A stretch of 64,000 bases of DNA from Irineochytrium annulatum (Eukaryota; Chytridiomycota; Chytridiomycetes; Chytridiales; Chytridiaceae): the NCBI GenBank assembly GCA_027600665.1, contig JADGJL010000012.1, positions 62,001 through 126,000 on the forward strand. Reading direction: 5' to 3'. Position numbers and translations under genes: made by a program. Shown here piece after piece: positions 1 through 8,053 of this stretch; position 1 is the first letter of the stretch, and each line of letters starts with the position of its first letter. The notes below the pieces were generated by a model. It saw only the letters and a list, made by a program, of their open reading frames with translations. It did not search any database and was not told the origin of the DNA.

Positions 1-155
1 ATCGGGCCACCATACCACAGGCTATCCTCATTAAGCTGAATTCTCTCGATCTGTGTTTTTCCAAAAATCATGCCTCCAAGAGTTCCATTTCCGATAGGCA
101 ATGCCTCTTCCCATGTTCTAGCAGGTTGATTAAACCAGATATTTTTGGTCTTCAC
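1..155 (-). CDS. GH95-type alpha-L-fucosidase, N-terminal part (cut by window edge)
   Basis: Only the first 51 codons are in the window, read from a GTG start at 155 preceded by GGAGGG six bases upstream. The translated start contains [18 protein letters not shown] and, after a short gap, [17 protein letters not shown]. This is the N-terminal signature of glycoside hydrolase family 95 (alpha-L-fucosidase or alpha-L-galactosidase, also called GH65-N-like domain). There is no signal peptide, which suggests a cytoplasmic enzyme acting on imported fucosylated or galactosylated oligosaccharides such as xyloglucan or pectin fragments. The catalytic domain lies outside the window, so the activity cannot be verified. 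Confidence 0.85.
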   Translation of the reverse strand, partial: MKTKNIWFNQPARTWEEALPIGNGTLGGMIFGKTQIERIQLNEDSLWYGGP

Positions 156-459
156 TTTTAACCCTCCAACGAAGTATAATTCCTCACATTTCTTCTCATG
201 TTTAGTATGTTCCGTTCGTATGTTATTTTAAGTGTACTGTAATCTCAAGAGCATTTAAATGAACAAAACTAACTTGAATTATCACAATTTTATCGTAGCG
301 AAAAGTGTTTAATCGTAAATTCCGAAGTGAACAGCAAAAGTGCGACTATCGCACCAACCATTTCGTTCAATCTACGCACCACCAGAAACGTATTTTTTCT
401 TATGTTAATCGTATAGACAAATAAAGTTGCTATTATAGCAACTTTATTAAAAGGCATCT
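156..459. other. Intergenic region between GH95 gene and GGDEF gene
   Basis: This 304-base AT-rich stretch holds no convincing reading frame. It contains the upstream region of the GH95 gene and, next to position 460, the terminator of the GGDEF operon described separately. No clear cre site or consensus promoter could be fixed by eye. Confidence 0.5.
420..448 (-). terminator. Terminator of the CheY-CheC-GGDEF operon
   Basis: A perfect 12-bp inverted repeat (AATAAAGTTGCT / AGCAACTTTATT) with a 5-base loop lies 11 bases after the GGDEF stop codon. In the minus direction it is followed by a T-rich tract. The stem is AT-rich at its base, so termination may be partial. Confidence 0.7.
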
Positions 460-1431
460 TTAGAATTCTTCAACATGTTCAGGTTCATAGATTCCGTAAC
501 CATTTTTGCCATTCTTTTTAATCGTGTACATGGCTTGATCGGCATATCTTAGAAGTTCAGAAGGCTCTTGTCCATGGGTTGGAAACAGGCTAATGCCTAT
601 ACTTATGGATAGATTAATATGGTTTCCAGCAATTTTAAAATGCGTACTGAATGCAGCATCTAACTTTTTGGCAATTGTTATAGCCTCTTGATCATTCTGT
701 AGATGGCTTAAGATAGTGAATTCATCCCCGCCGAGCCGGGCCACCATGTCTGTGCTCGGGATCGTTTCTCTGAAACGTTTTGCCATCTCCATCAACACTT
801 GATCCCCAACATCGTGTCCATATGTATCATTCACTTGCTTGAATCCATCGGCATCCACAAACATGACAGCAAGTTTGCTATCGTGTCTTTGCGCATTGCT
901 AATTGACCAGGCAAGACGGTCATTATAAGCAAGACGATTAGGCAGACCAGTAAGCACATCATGCAAAGACAGATGTTTGCTCATTCTCGCGGACTTTTTA
1001 ATTGTGGTATATTCCGTCTCAAGTTCTTTAATCAGATTTTTAAGTTTATACACACGGGTATTTGTATTCGTCATGTCAGTAATCTGAATAAGGGCATAAC
1101 TGTGATCTTCCAGATAGAGTGGCTCCACGTGCATATTTTGTCTGAATATATATTCATCCTCGCCTTCCCTCGGGAGAATGAATGCCTTATGTAAAGCGCT
1201 TGAGCAAAATCTGCTCTGACCGTGATACAGCGCATTTTGCAAAATATTCTGATACATGTTCGACTTAAACCGTGGGCAGACTTCAAGCAGATTCAGTCCT
1301 ATAACCTCTTCCGCATTTTTGCCAGTAAAGCGTTCCAACCAGCCATTCCAAAGAACAACTTTCAATTGTCTATCGACAATGAGCATGCCTATATTGGCTT
1401 TTTTCAGTGCTTGTGATAGAAGATTATTCAT
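460..1431 (-). CDS. PAS-GGDEF diguanylate cyclase
   Basis: The 323-residue cytoplasmic protein has an N-terminal PAS domain (about residues 5-120), a short coiled linker (about 125-150) and a GGDEF domain (about 155-315). The active-site signature GGDEF is intact at 234-238, so the protein should make cyclic di-GMP from two GTP. The inhibitory I-site (RxxD five residues before GGDEF) is not intact: residues 225-228 read PSTD. Product inhibition through this site is therefore unlikely. The start at 1431 has AGGAGC upstream and overlaps the end of the CheC gene by 8 bases, so translation is probably coupled. As third gene after CheY-like and CheC-like genes, its PAS domain may take the signal that the other two set. 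Confidence 0.93.
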   Translation of the reverse strand: MNNLLSQALKKANIGMLIVDRQLKVVLWNGWLERFTGKNAEEVIGLNLLEVCPRFKSNMYQNILQNALYHGQSRFCSSALHKAFILPREGEDEYIFRQNMHVEPLYLEDHSYALIQITDMTNTNTRVYKLKNLIKELETEYTTIKKSARMSKHLSLHDVLTGLPNRLAYNDRLAWSISNAQRHDSKLAVMFVDADGFKQVNDTYGHDVGDQVLMEMAKRFRETIPSTDMVARLGGDEFTILSHLQNDQEAITIAKKLDAAFSTHFKIAGNHINLSISIGISLFPTHGQEPSELLRYADQAMYTIKKNGKNGYGIYEPEHVEEF

Positions 1432-2056
1432 GGCCAGCTCCTAGCAATGCATCAATTTTGTCTAGCAAAATGGAGATGGAGCTCATACTTAACGCAATAA
1501 TAATTATTCCTTTCACGTCCGTTTCGGCGAGCAAAAACGATGTATGGAGAACAAGTACATATACTTCGTTTTGAAGCAGTATTTCCGGATCAGAGTGAGT
1601 GCCATGAATTAATTCAATATCCGGCAGTACATATTCAAGTTTTAACTCAAGGAAATTGCCAAATTCTCCAATGATGGCATTGAGAAGGACATTGCTGACT
1701 TCTTTCAACACATCCAGATCGGTATCCATCAAGCGGAAGTTTTCAGGTATGGTCTCAGTGAGCTCCCCAAGACACATATTTGCCAGGATTTTAGCCTGCT
1801 CAGCGGGAAACATCAAAAAAGCTTTTCCTTGAAACTCATAGCCAAATTGAAGAGAAGACCTGAATAGATGCCCATCATTGAAAAAAATGTTATATCTCCG
1901 ATCTTTCCGATCAACATCGGAGAAAGAAATCAGTTCTACATCAGGAATGTTCAATACAATATGCCTGTCAACAATCTCTGATAACATATTGGCAGCTTGT
2001 CCCACGTATACGTTCACAAGTTCAGTAAGCAAATCCTTCTGCAATTCATTCAGCAT
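1424..2056 (-). CDS. cheC: CheC-family CheY-P phosphatase
   Basis: This 210-residue protein has two copies of the CheC active-site pattern D-x3-E-x2-N-x22-P. The first is near residues 8-38 (DLLTELVN then P) and the second in the middle of the protein (DVLKEVSN then P). CheC/CheX/FliY proteins use the E and N of this motif to dephosphorylate CheY-P. Both sites are complete, whereas some CheC proteins keep only one. It overlaps the upstream receiver gene by 11 bases and the downstream GGDEF gene by 8 bases. The obvious partner is the CheY-like protein encoded just before it rather than the flagellar CheY, since no other che genes are nearby. The coupling to c-di-GMP output is inferred from gene order. 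Confidence 0.88.
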   Translation of the reverse strand: MLNELQKDLLTELVNVYVGQAANMLSEIVDRHIVLNIPDVELISFSDVDRKDRRYNIFFNDGHLFRSSLQFGYEFQGKAFLMFPAEQAKILANMCLGELTETIPENFRLMDTDLDVLKEVSNVLLNAIIGEFGNFLELKLEYVLPDIELIHGTHSDPEILLQNEVYVLVLHTSFLLAETDVKGIIIIALSMSSISILLDKIDALLGAGHE

Positions 2057-2420
2057 GATTGGTCACCCGAATTAATTCAACCAACGTATTTGCTTTATCA
2101 ACAGTTAAGGGCTTATTTAAAAAGCCTGAGATTCCCAGACTCTCTACTTCTTCACGTGTCGCCTTCTGGATATCCGCGGATAAAATAATAATATGTACAT
2201 CCCGATCGACTTCCCGAATCATACGAAGCATTTCTTGTCCATTCAAACCAGGCATTAGCAGATCCGTTATGATAAGATCAGGCTTGAATGCCTGATATAA
2301 GTTATATCCTTGCTCTCCATTGCTTGCAATCTGAATCTCGCAATCCGTAATATGATCCATAATTAGCTTCCGGACCAATTTCTGTACAAAGATGGAGTCT
2401 TCCACAATTAGTACTTTCAT
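2046..2420 (-). CDS. Single-domain CheY-like response regulator
   Basis: This is a stand-alone receiver domain of about 124 residues. The start at ATG 2420 (MKVLIVEDS) is chosen over the ATG 24 bases upstream, because the family begins at this strand and a GAGGAG lies 10 bases before it. The acidic pair ED follows the first strand, the phosphoacceptor Asp lies in IITDLLMPG, a Ser takes the switch position (IILSAD), and the conserved Lys is in LNKPL. No output domain is present, so it acts by protein contact. It is the first gene of a three-gene overlapping operon with a CheC phosphatase and a diguanylate cyclase. The matching histidine kinase is not in this window. Confidence 0.9.
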   Translation of the reverse strand: MKVLIVEDSIFVQKLVRKLIMDHITDCEIQIASNGEQGYNLYQAFKPDLIITDLLMPGLNGQEMLRMIREVDRDVHIIILSADIQKATREEVESLGISGFLNKPLTVDKANTLVELIRVTNHAE

Positions 2421-2541
2421 TTTCTTTAGTCTCCTCGTCAACAATGTTAAAGCTTGGGAAATTCAGGTGTTGTAGACAGTTCTTTAATAAGGAGCACTTG
2501 CGCTATTGGCACTCCTGCAATTTATAGAAGTAAAACAATTT

Positions 2542-2583
2542 ATAATACAGTAGTGTCAAATAGATTGTCAACAATATTGTTGA
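2542..2583 (-). promoter_or_regulatory. Promoter of the CheY-CheC-GGDEF operon with overlapping palindrome
   Basis: On the minus strand a -35 TTGACA (2566-2571) and a -10 TATTAT (2542-2547) are separated by 18 bases, a good sigma-A-type promoter. A perfect 16-bp palindrome, TCAACAATATTGTTGA (2568-2583), covers the upstream part of the -35 element. This geometry suggests a repressor operator. The protein that binds it is unknown. Confidence 0.65.
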
Positions 2584-2644
2584 ACAAAACTTTTTCGTTC
2601 TTCTGGTGTAACTCCCCTTTGTGGATAAAGGCTCTAAACAAGTC

Positions 2645-2668
2645 AAAAACGGCCACGCATGTGGCCGT
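2645..2668 (-). terminator. Terminator of the upstream sugar-transport operon
   Basis: ACGGCCAC / GTGGCCGT form a perfect 8-bp stem with a 4-base loop followed by TTTTT on the minus strand. It lies 43 bases after the stop of the last permease gene (2712) and is a typical rho-independent terminator. Confidence 0.88.
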
Positions 2669-2711
2669 TCTGGATTATTAATCTTTAACTGAATCTGTTT
2701 ACCAATCAAGT

Positions 2712-3614
2712 TTACTCTTTTACCCCGCCAAGCTGCAAGCCATGAACGAAATACTTCTGCAAAAATGGATATACAACCAAGATCGGCAATGCGGCAACAA
2801 TTGTAATGGCTGCCCGAATAGATACAGGAGTGACCATGTTGCGCGCAGCGCCAAGATCTGCCCCATTGGCAACGGCTGCACTGCTGTTGGAATTCATGGA
2901 AGAAGATAATAGTTTCATCAACTCATATTGCAGCGTACTCAGGTTTTGTTTGGAAGAAGCATAGAGGAACGTATCGAACCAAGAGTTCCACTGGCCGACT
3001 GCAATGAACAGTGCAACCGTAGCCAACACTGGTTGGCACAGCGGTAGAATAATGGACATGAACGTTCTGAAATCTCCAGCACCATCAATTTTGGCAGATT
3101 CGATCAGTCCCTCAGGTAGTGTCTGGATATAGGTTCGAATAACGATCATATTAAAAGCACTGATCAACCCAGGAATAATGTACACCAGAAAGTTGTTTAA
3201 CAAATGCAAATCTTTCATTAGGAAGTACGTTGGAATAAGACCTGCACTAAAATACATCGTAAGAACAACAATAATGGTAATGGGCTTTCGTAATATATAG
3301 TCTTTTCGGCTTAATGTGTAAGCCAGCATGGAGGTTAAGAATAGACTTAATACTGTCCCCAAAACTGTTCTCGCCACAGATATACCAAAGGCGCTGAAGA
3401 TGGTTCCTCCTGCAAATACTGCTCTGTAGTTTTGATCTGTCCATACCCGAGGCCACAGATAAATCCCACCCCGGATGGTGTCATTACCGGCATTGAACGA
3501 TACGGCGAGTGTATTCACAAACGGATACAGGGTAACAATCGCGATTGCGATCATCAGTATACCATTTAACGTATGGAAGACAATCGGTTCAAGCCGAGAT
3601 TTATTGATTCCCAT
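2712..3614 (-). CDS. Carbohydrate ABC transporter permease, LplC type
   Basis: A 300-residue inner-membrane protein with six predicted membrane segments, of the MalG/LplC (CUT1) class. The cytoplasmic EAA loop that docks the ATPase is visible as ESAKIDGAGDFRTFMSIILP. The C terminus ends in a short hydrophilic tail (GLQLGGVKE) as in LplC/YtcP relatives. It is the last gene of the operon, 12 bases after its partner permease. A ribosome-binding site AAGGGGG precedes the start. No ATPase gene is present in the operon, so the transporter probably shares an MsmX-like ATPase. The substrate is inferred to be an oligosaccharide from the surrounding xylan genes and is not shown by the sequence. Confidence 0.93.
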   Translation of the reverse strand: MGINKSRLEPIVFHTLNGILMIAIAIVTLYPFVNTLAVSFNAGNDTIRGGIYLWPRVWTDQNYRAVFAGGTIFSAFGISVARTVLGTVLSLFLTSMLAYTLSRKDYILRKPITIIVVLTMYFSAGLIPTYFLMKDLHLLNNFLVYIIPGLISAFNMIVIRTYIQTLPEGLIESAKIDGAGDFRTFMSIILPLCQPVLATVALFIAVGQWNSWFDTFLYASSKQNLSTLQYELMKLLSSSMNSNSSAAVANGADLGAARNMVTPVSIRAAITIVAALPILVVYPFLQKYFVHGLQLGGVKE

Positions 3615-3626
3615 CTCTAGTCCCCC

Positions 3627-4592
3627 TTATATTAATCGGTCTTCCCCGAGCCGTTTGGAAATAGAATTCGCTGCAAAGATCAGCGTGATACTAACTACTG
3701 TCTTGAATATGCCTGCTGCGGTAGCCAAAGAGTAATTTCCGATCTGTAGTCCGTATTTCAGGACAAATATATCTATCGTCTGTGACCAGTCGACAACCAC
3801 ACCATTACCTAACAGATACTGAACTTCGAATCCAGCTTCCAGAATCCAGCCCATATTCATGATCAGCAAAATGATAACAATGGATTTGATTCCGGGTAAG
3901 GTCACATACAGCATTTTCTTATATCGGTTCGCACCATCGATCTCTGCTGCTTCATAGAGCGAGGGATCGATCGACGTAATGGCCGCCAGATAAATAATGG
4001 CATTCCAGCCTACTTCTTTCCACACATGAGATGCGCCTACAATGCCCCAGAAATATTCCGGAACGCTGAGCCACATGATAGGTTCTTGAATAATGTTTAA
4101 CTTCATGAGCACCACATTGACAATCCCGCCGTCTACAGACAGTGAACTTGCCACGATGCCTGTCACGATAATCCATGAGAGAAAGTGAGGCAAATACGAT
4201 ATCGTTTGAATCGTTCGTTTATAGAACTTATGCTTGATCTCATTAAGTAAAATGGCAAATATAATGGCTGTCGCAAATCCGAGTACCATATTGATTACAC
4301 TCATCGCAATGGTATTACGAAGCACGTTAAGAAAAGCATCATCAGTTAGCAAAAACTTGAAATGTTTGAGCCCGACCCATTCCTGCTGGGAGAAATTCTT
4401 GGCAGGACTGTAGTTCTGAAAGGCCATAACCCAGCCCCAAATGGGATAATACGAGAATACGAGAATGTACGCAACGATGGGCAATGACATGAACATTAGT
4501 TGTCTTTGTCCGCGCAACCGTTTTAACATTGGTGTTTTGGCAACGACTGTACGGGTGGTTTGCTCTGGTATGGCTCCAGGCGTGTTCGCCAT
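3627..4592 (-). CDS. Carbohydrate ABC transporter permease, LplB type
   Basis: A 321-residue membrane protein with about six transmembrane segments, of the MalF/LplB class. The EAA loop reads EAAEIDGANRYKKMLYVTLP. The N-terminal 35 residues are hydrophilic and Arg-rich (RLRGQRQ), then the first membrane segment begins. The start has a strong AGGAGG seven bases upstream. It pairs with the following permease (12-base gap) and with the binding lipoprotein encoded upstream, from which it is separated by 111 bases carrying a stem-loop. That hairpin probably sets the usual higher level of the binding protein. Confidence 0.93.
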   Translation of the reverse strand: MANTPGAIPEQTTRTVVAKTPMLKRLRGQRQLMFMSLPIVAYILVFSYYPIWGWVMAFQNYSPAKNFSQQEWVGLKHFKFLLTDDAFLNVLRNTIAMSVINMVLGFATAIIFAILLNEIKHKFYKRTIQTISYLPHFLSWIIVTGIVASSLSVDGGIVNVVLMKLNIIQEPIMWLSVPEYFWGIVGASHVWKEVGWNAIIYLAAITSIDPSLYEAAEIDGANRYKKMLYVTLPGIKSIVIILLIMNMGWILEAGFEVQYLLGNGVVVDWSQTIDIFVLKYGLQIGNYSLATAAGIFKTVVSITLIFAANSISKRLGEDRLI

Positions 4593-4637
4593 CTTTCACT
4601 CCTCCTATTGGCTTACAGCGACTTTATGCATGATACC

Positions 4638-4681
4638 CGGAAGGTACTCGCCTGAGTAATTCCTTTGGTTAATACCTTCCG
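4638..4681 (-). promoter_or_regulatory. Intercistronic stem-loop after the binding-protein gene
   Basis: CGGAAGGTA (4638-4646) pairs perfectly with TACCTTCCG (4673-4681). There is no T-tract after it, so it is more likely an mRNA-stabilising or processing hairpin at the 3' end of the lipoprotein message than a full terminator. Confidence 0.6.
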
Positions 4682-4703
4682 AGTGAATCATTGCCGCATT
4701 TTT

Positions 4704-6359
4704 TTATTTAACAGACCAGTTCTCGATTCTCCATTTCAGTTGTTCATTAATTCGGTCTTCATAAGCTTTAATATCGATTTTCTTGTAAGCGTCTACATAT
4801 TCAGTCCAAATGTTATCGAATTCATTCGGTTTTGACATGATCGCTTTAGGCAAGAATTTCAATGAAGTGTCTGTCATTTGTTTGTTCGCTACCGCAGCAT
4901 CAGAGCCTTCTTTCAGATCGACCTGCCATGCTGGATAGTACACTGGATTTTCTGGTGCAGGAGAGAAGAAGTCACTCCATGTTTTGAAGCCATATGCATC
5001 CAGAAGCTCTTTATCTTCCGGTTTGAGGTTGTCATAGAATTCCTCAGGTTGGTTGATCGCTCCAATGGCATTGCCATCTTCAAATGTTCCTTCGAGCTTT
5101 GGTGCCGCAGCATAGAAACCTTCCGCTTTGTTAACCAATCTCCATGCCGGATCATCCTGCTCTTTACGTTGCTCTGGTGTACGATAGAATCTTCCCTCTT
5201 CATTCACCTGATAGTCTACACCCTCTTCACCCCATGACAAGAGTTTCTGGTACTTCTCATCCATAAGCTTATCGAGGAATTTAATGAGTGCGACAGGGTC
5301 TTCGGCATCTTTACTGATACCAAAACCATTGTTCAAGTTAATGACCGGACGATCCAGATAATGATCTGTGATACTTGTATCATAGACTAGCGGGAAACCT
5401 ACGTATGTCTGGCCGATTTTCCCCTGTGCTACGAGTGGGTCTTCGCCGGCTTGGAAATTCCAGTGCTGGTCGAACATACTAAGTACACGTCCCGAAGAAA
5501 TTTTGGCCAGATATTGATCATAGTTCTGAACGAAGGCTTCTTTATCCAGCAATCCTTCATTGTACAGATTGTTTAGTTCCTTATAATAACGTTTGGAGAT
5601 ATCCTTGTCGGCAAAAACACTCGCCACTCCATTCTCATCCACGACTACGCCCCCATCATTAGGGTGACCCGTAAGATGTTCTGGTGGATTAAGCAAAGGG
5701 AACGTCCGCCAGTCAGATGCCAGTGTAGTAAAGCCAATCGTCGGTTGTCCATCAATCGTCGGATTCTTGGCTGCATAATCACGAACCAACTTTGTGAAAT
5801 CATCCAACGTTTTAGGAGTCGGATACCCGGCATCCTTCAGGATGGACTTTTGAATCCAGAATGCTGGCCCAGAATAATAGTTACTAATGAACTCCCCTGT
5901 ATACACTCCATAGTTAGGCAACCAGTAAATGTGTCCGTCACTGGAATCTTTCATCCGGTTCCAGTCTTTACCGAAATGCTTCTTCAGATTAGGTGCATGC
6001 TCTTCAATGAGATCCTCGAGCGGAATAACCGCACCGGCTGATACCAATTTGGTATCTGCTGTGATCAAGTCAGGGAAATCGCCACCGGCAATCATAACGC
6101 CGAGCTTCTGTTGAAGATCACCCACAAGAAACTCCATCTCGAGATTGACTCCGAGCTCATCCTGGATCTTCTTGTAGATTCGGTTGTCTTTAGCTGGCGC
6201 CTGATTTGGCGTTCCGATAAAGGCCGTAATGTTCAGTACCTCTTTCCCATCCGGTGTAGTCGCTTTCTCATTGTCACCGCTGCATCCTGCAAGTGCCAAA
6301 CTCAAAGCCAGAACGAGTGATACGGAACCCCAAAGCTTCTTTTTCTTAAGTCCCCCCAT
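4704..6359 (-). CDS. Sugar-binding lipoprotein, LplA family
   Basis: The 551-residue extracellular solute-binding protein begins with a lipoprotein signal peptide. Basic KKKK is followed by a hydrophobic stretch and the lipobox LALAGC, giving lipidation at Cys26. The rest is the large LplA-type bilobal binding domain. It contains the acidic calcium/sugar-binding type region, Pro/Trp-rich contacts and the C-terminal YKKIDIKAYEDRINEQLKW-like helix typical of this Paenibacillus family. It delivers an oligosaccharide to the two permeases encoded downstream. AAGGAGGG precedes the start. The kinase and two regulators encoded upstream on the same strand probably sense the same sugar. The exact ligand is not deducible. 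Confidence 0.93.
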   Translation of the reverse strand: MGGLKKKKLWGSVSLVLALSLALAGCSGDNEKATTPDGKEVLNITAFIGTPNQAPAKDNRIYKKIQDELGVNLEMEFLVGDLQQKLGVMIAGGDFPDLITADTKLVSAGAVIPLEDLIEEHAPNLKKHFGKDWNRMKDSSDGHIYWLPNYGVYTGEFISNYYSGPAFWIQKSILKDAGYPTPKTLDDFTKLVRDYAAKNPTIDGQPTIGFTTLASDWRTFPLLNPPEHLTGHPNDGGVVVDENGVASVFADKDISKRYYKELNNLYNEGLLDKEAFVQNYDQYLAKISSGRVLSMFDQHWNFQAGEDPLVAQGKIGQTYVGFPLVYDTSITDHYLDRPVINLNNGFGISKDAEDPVALIKFLDKLMDEKYQKLLSWGEEGVDYQVNEEGRFYRTPEQRKEQDDPAWRLVNKAEGFYAAAPKLEGTFEDGNAIGAINQPEEFYDNLKPEDKELLDAYGFKTWSDFFSPAPENPVYYPAWQVDLKEGSDAAVANKQMTDTSLKFLPKAIMSKPNEFDNIWTEYVDAYKKIDIKAYEDRINEQLKWRIENWSVK

Positions 6360-6451
6360 GTACTTGCCCTCCTTGGAAGTGGTATGTCTTACTGTTTTTA
6401 GTATGAAGAAATGTATGCGGTTTCAAAATATATATATTTAAGGTCCACCCC

Positions 6452-6465
6452 CCTGTAATTGCAGG
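6452..6465. promoter_or_regulatory. Inverted repeat upstream of the binding-protein gene
   Basis: CCTGTAATTGCAGG lies 93 bases before the lplA-like start, ahead of an AT-rich TATATATATT stretch that could be a -10 region. It suggests a second, regulated promoter inside the operon between the last regulator gene and the transporter genes. A comparable CCTGTAAACAG element lies upstream of the other permease operon, near 22508. Confidence 0.35.
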
Positions 6466-6498
6466 TCTTATTCGGGAGAGGTTCTTCTTTTTCAAGTC

Positions 6499-8040
6499 TC
6501 AATTCACATACTTTTGTCTGTATTCTAAAGGTTTCATAGCTGTACGTTTTTCGAAGTGTCTTAGAAAATGCTGGTAACTGCGGTACCCTACCTGCTCTGC
6601 GATCGCACTTGATGTCTGATTCGTATGCTGGAGGAGACGTTTCGCTTCTTCCATTCGCAGATCATGTACTACCTCGATTACACCTTTGCCGTACTTTCGC
6701 AAAAAAGACTGCCCTAAATGGACTGGGTTCACGTAGAATCGTTCTGCGAGTTCCTGGATGGTAAACGTCTCTCTGTAATGCATCTGCACATATTCAGCAA
6801 CCGTTGCCTGAATGCCACCAAGCTGTCTTTCCCGGAAAATAGCCAGTTCTGACTTGCATTGCAAACAGAAATGTTCCAGATTGCTAGCAACCTTTTCGAT
6901 ATTTCGTTGGCCCTTCTCCAGGATTCCGCTTGCCAATTCATTCATTAGAGCATTAGATTCTCCTCCTAATTCTCTACACAAGGACAGTCCGCGGAATATA
7001 ATATGGGTAGAGAAAATATGTACAATCTCTGGCGCAGCCTTCATCTCTATAAACAGTTCAAAGGCACTACGAATGCAGCTTGAGAGTTCCTCTACAGAAC
7101 CGTTCTCAAGCAACTCGCTAATATGGTCCACCTCTGACAGTGTTTCCGGATCAAACTGCCAATTCTCCAGCTGAATTTCTTCGGCAAACAACAGGCGCTT
7201 TTGATTAAAAAACAAATAACGCCCAACTTCCTGAGCGGAGCAGAAGGATTCAGATAAAAGCTCCAGTTTGTTCACCGTCGAACCAACCGCGATATGAATA
7301 TCTTCGCAGCCGTTATTTTGCATATTGCTCATCAAACGCTGCGCAAAAGCTTTAACTGCTTCAGAAGTCCCCCCGCTATCATTCACTTCTTCACCCCATA
7401 CCAGTCCCAATGAGTCTCTTGTTCTGTCTAACACATAACAACTAGTTGTTGCGTCAGCCATTTGTTCAGCTACTAAACAGGCTTCCTGAATATCTCCTTG
7501 AAGAGCTATCCGCAGGTATGCCCAATGGGACTTGTTCAAACGAGGAAGGGTCTCTGACATCTCCTGCTCCGATATAGTCTGCTTATCCTTAATCATTGCG
7601 GACAAAAACGCTTTGATCCTTTGCTCGTTGGCATGTTCCCGAATACGCTCCTGATTTTCACGTTCCTGCAATTGCATACGGAGACGAACCAGCATATCCT
7701 CTGCTTCCATACTGTCAACGGGTTTGGTTAAATAGTTGGAGACACCTAATCGAATGGCTTGTCTGGCATAATTAAAGTCACTGTATCCACTCGTGATGAC
7801 AAACAGCACAGACTCATGTTCCAATCGTCGTGCTTCTTCTACAAGCTCAAGCCCATTCATGACAGGCATACGAATGTCTGTCACCACGAGATCAGGTTGA
7901 TCTTCTTGTATCATACGAATGGCTTCCTCACCATTGGCGCACACACCTCTGATTTCAAATCCATGCTTTTCCCAATTGATCAGAAGTTGTAATCCTTCAA
8001 TGGCATACGGTTCATCATCCACTAGCAATACTTTATACAT
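6499..8040 (-). CDS. YesN-type response regulator with AraC DNA-binding domain (first of two)
   Basis: The 513-residue protein has an N-terminal receiver (residues 1-120) with acidic pair D8/D9, phosphoacceptor D55 in LVVTDIRMP and Lys in LTKPV. A long middle region (about 130-400) follows, then an AraC-type double helix-turn-helix at the C terminus (about 415-510, GVIEVVHDLRMEEAKRLL and AIAEQVGYRSYQHF). It should bind DNA when phosphorylated by the YesM-type kinase whose gene ends 13 bases upstream. AGGAGG lies nine bases before the ATG. It sits between the kinase and the transporter genes, so control of the transporter operon and of the shared promoter boxes (see findings) is plausible. Confidence 0.93.
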   Translation of the reverse strand: MYKVLLVDDEPYAIEGLQLLINWEKHGFEIRGVCANGEEAIRMIQEDQPDLVVTDIRMPVMNGLELVEEARRLEHESVLFVITSGYSDFNYARQAIRLGVSNYLTKPVDSMEAEDMLVRLRMQLQERENQERIREHANEQRIKAFLSAMIKDKQTISEQEMSETLPRLNKSHWAYLRIALQGDIQEACLVAEQMADATTSCYVLDRTRDSLGLVWGEEVNDSGGTSEAVKAFAQRLMSNMQNNGCEDIHIAVGSTVNKLELLSESFCSAQEVGRYLFFNQKRLLFAEEIQLENWQFDPETLSEVDHISELLENGSVEELSSCIRSAFELFIEMKAAPEIVHIFSTHIIFRGLSLCRELGGESNALMNELASGILEKGQRNIEKVASNLEHFCLQCKSELAIFRERQLGGIQATVAEYVQMHYRETFTIQELAERFYVNPVHLGQSFLRKYGKGVIEVVHDLRMEEAKRLLQHTNQTSSAIAEQVGYRSYQHFLRHFEKRTAMKPLEYRQKYVN

Positions 8041-8053
8041 GAGAGTTTACCTC

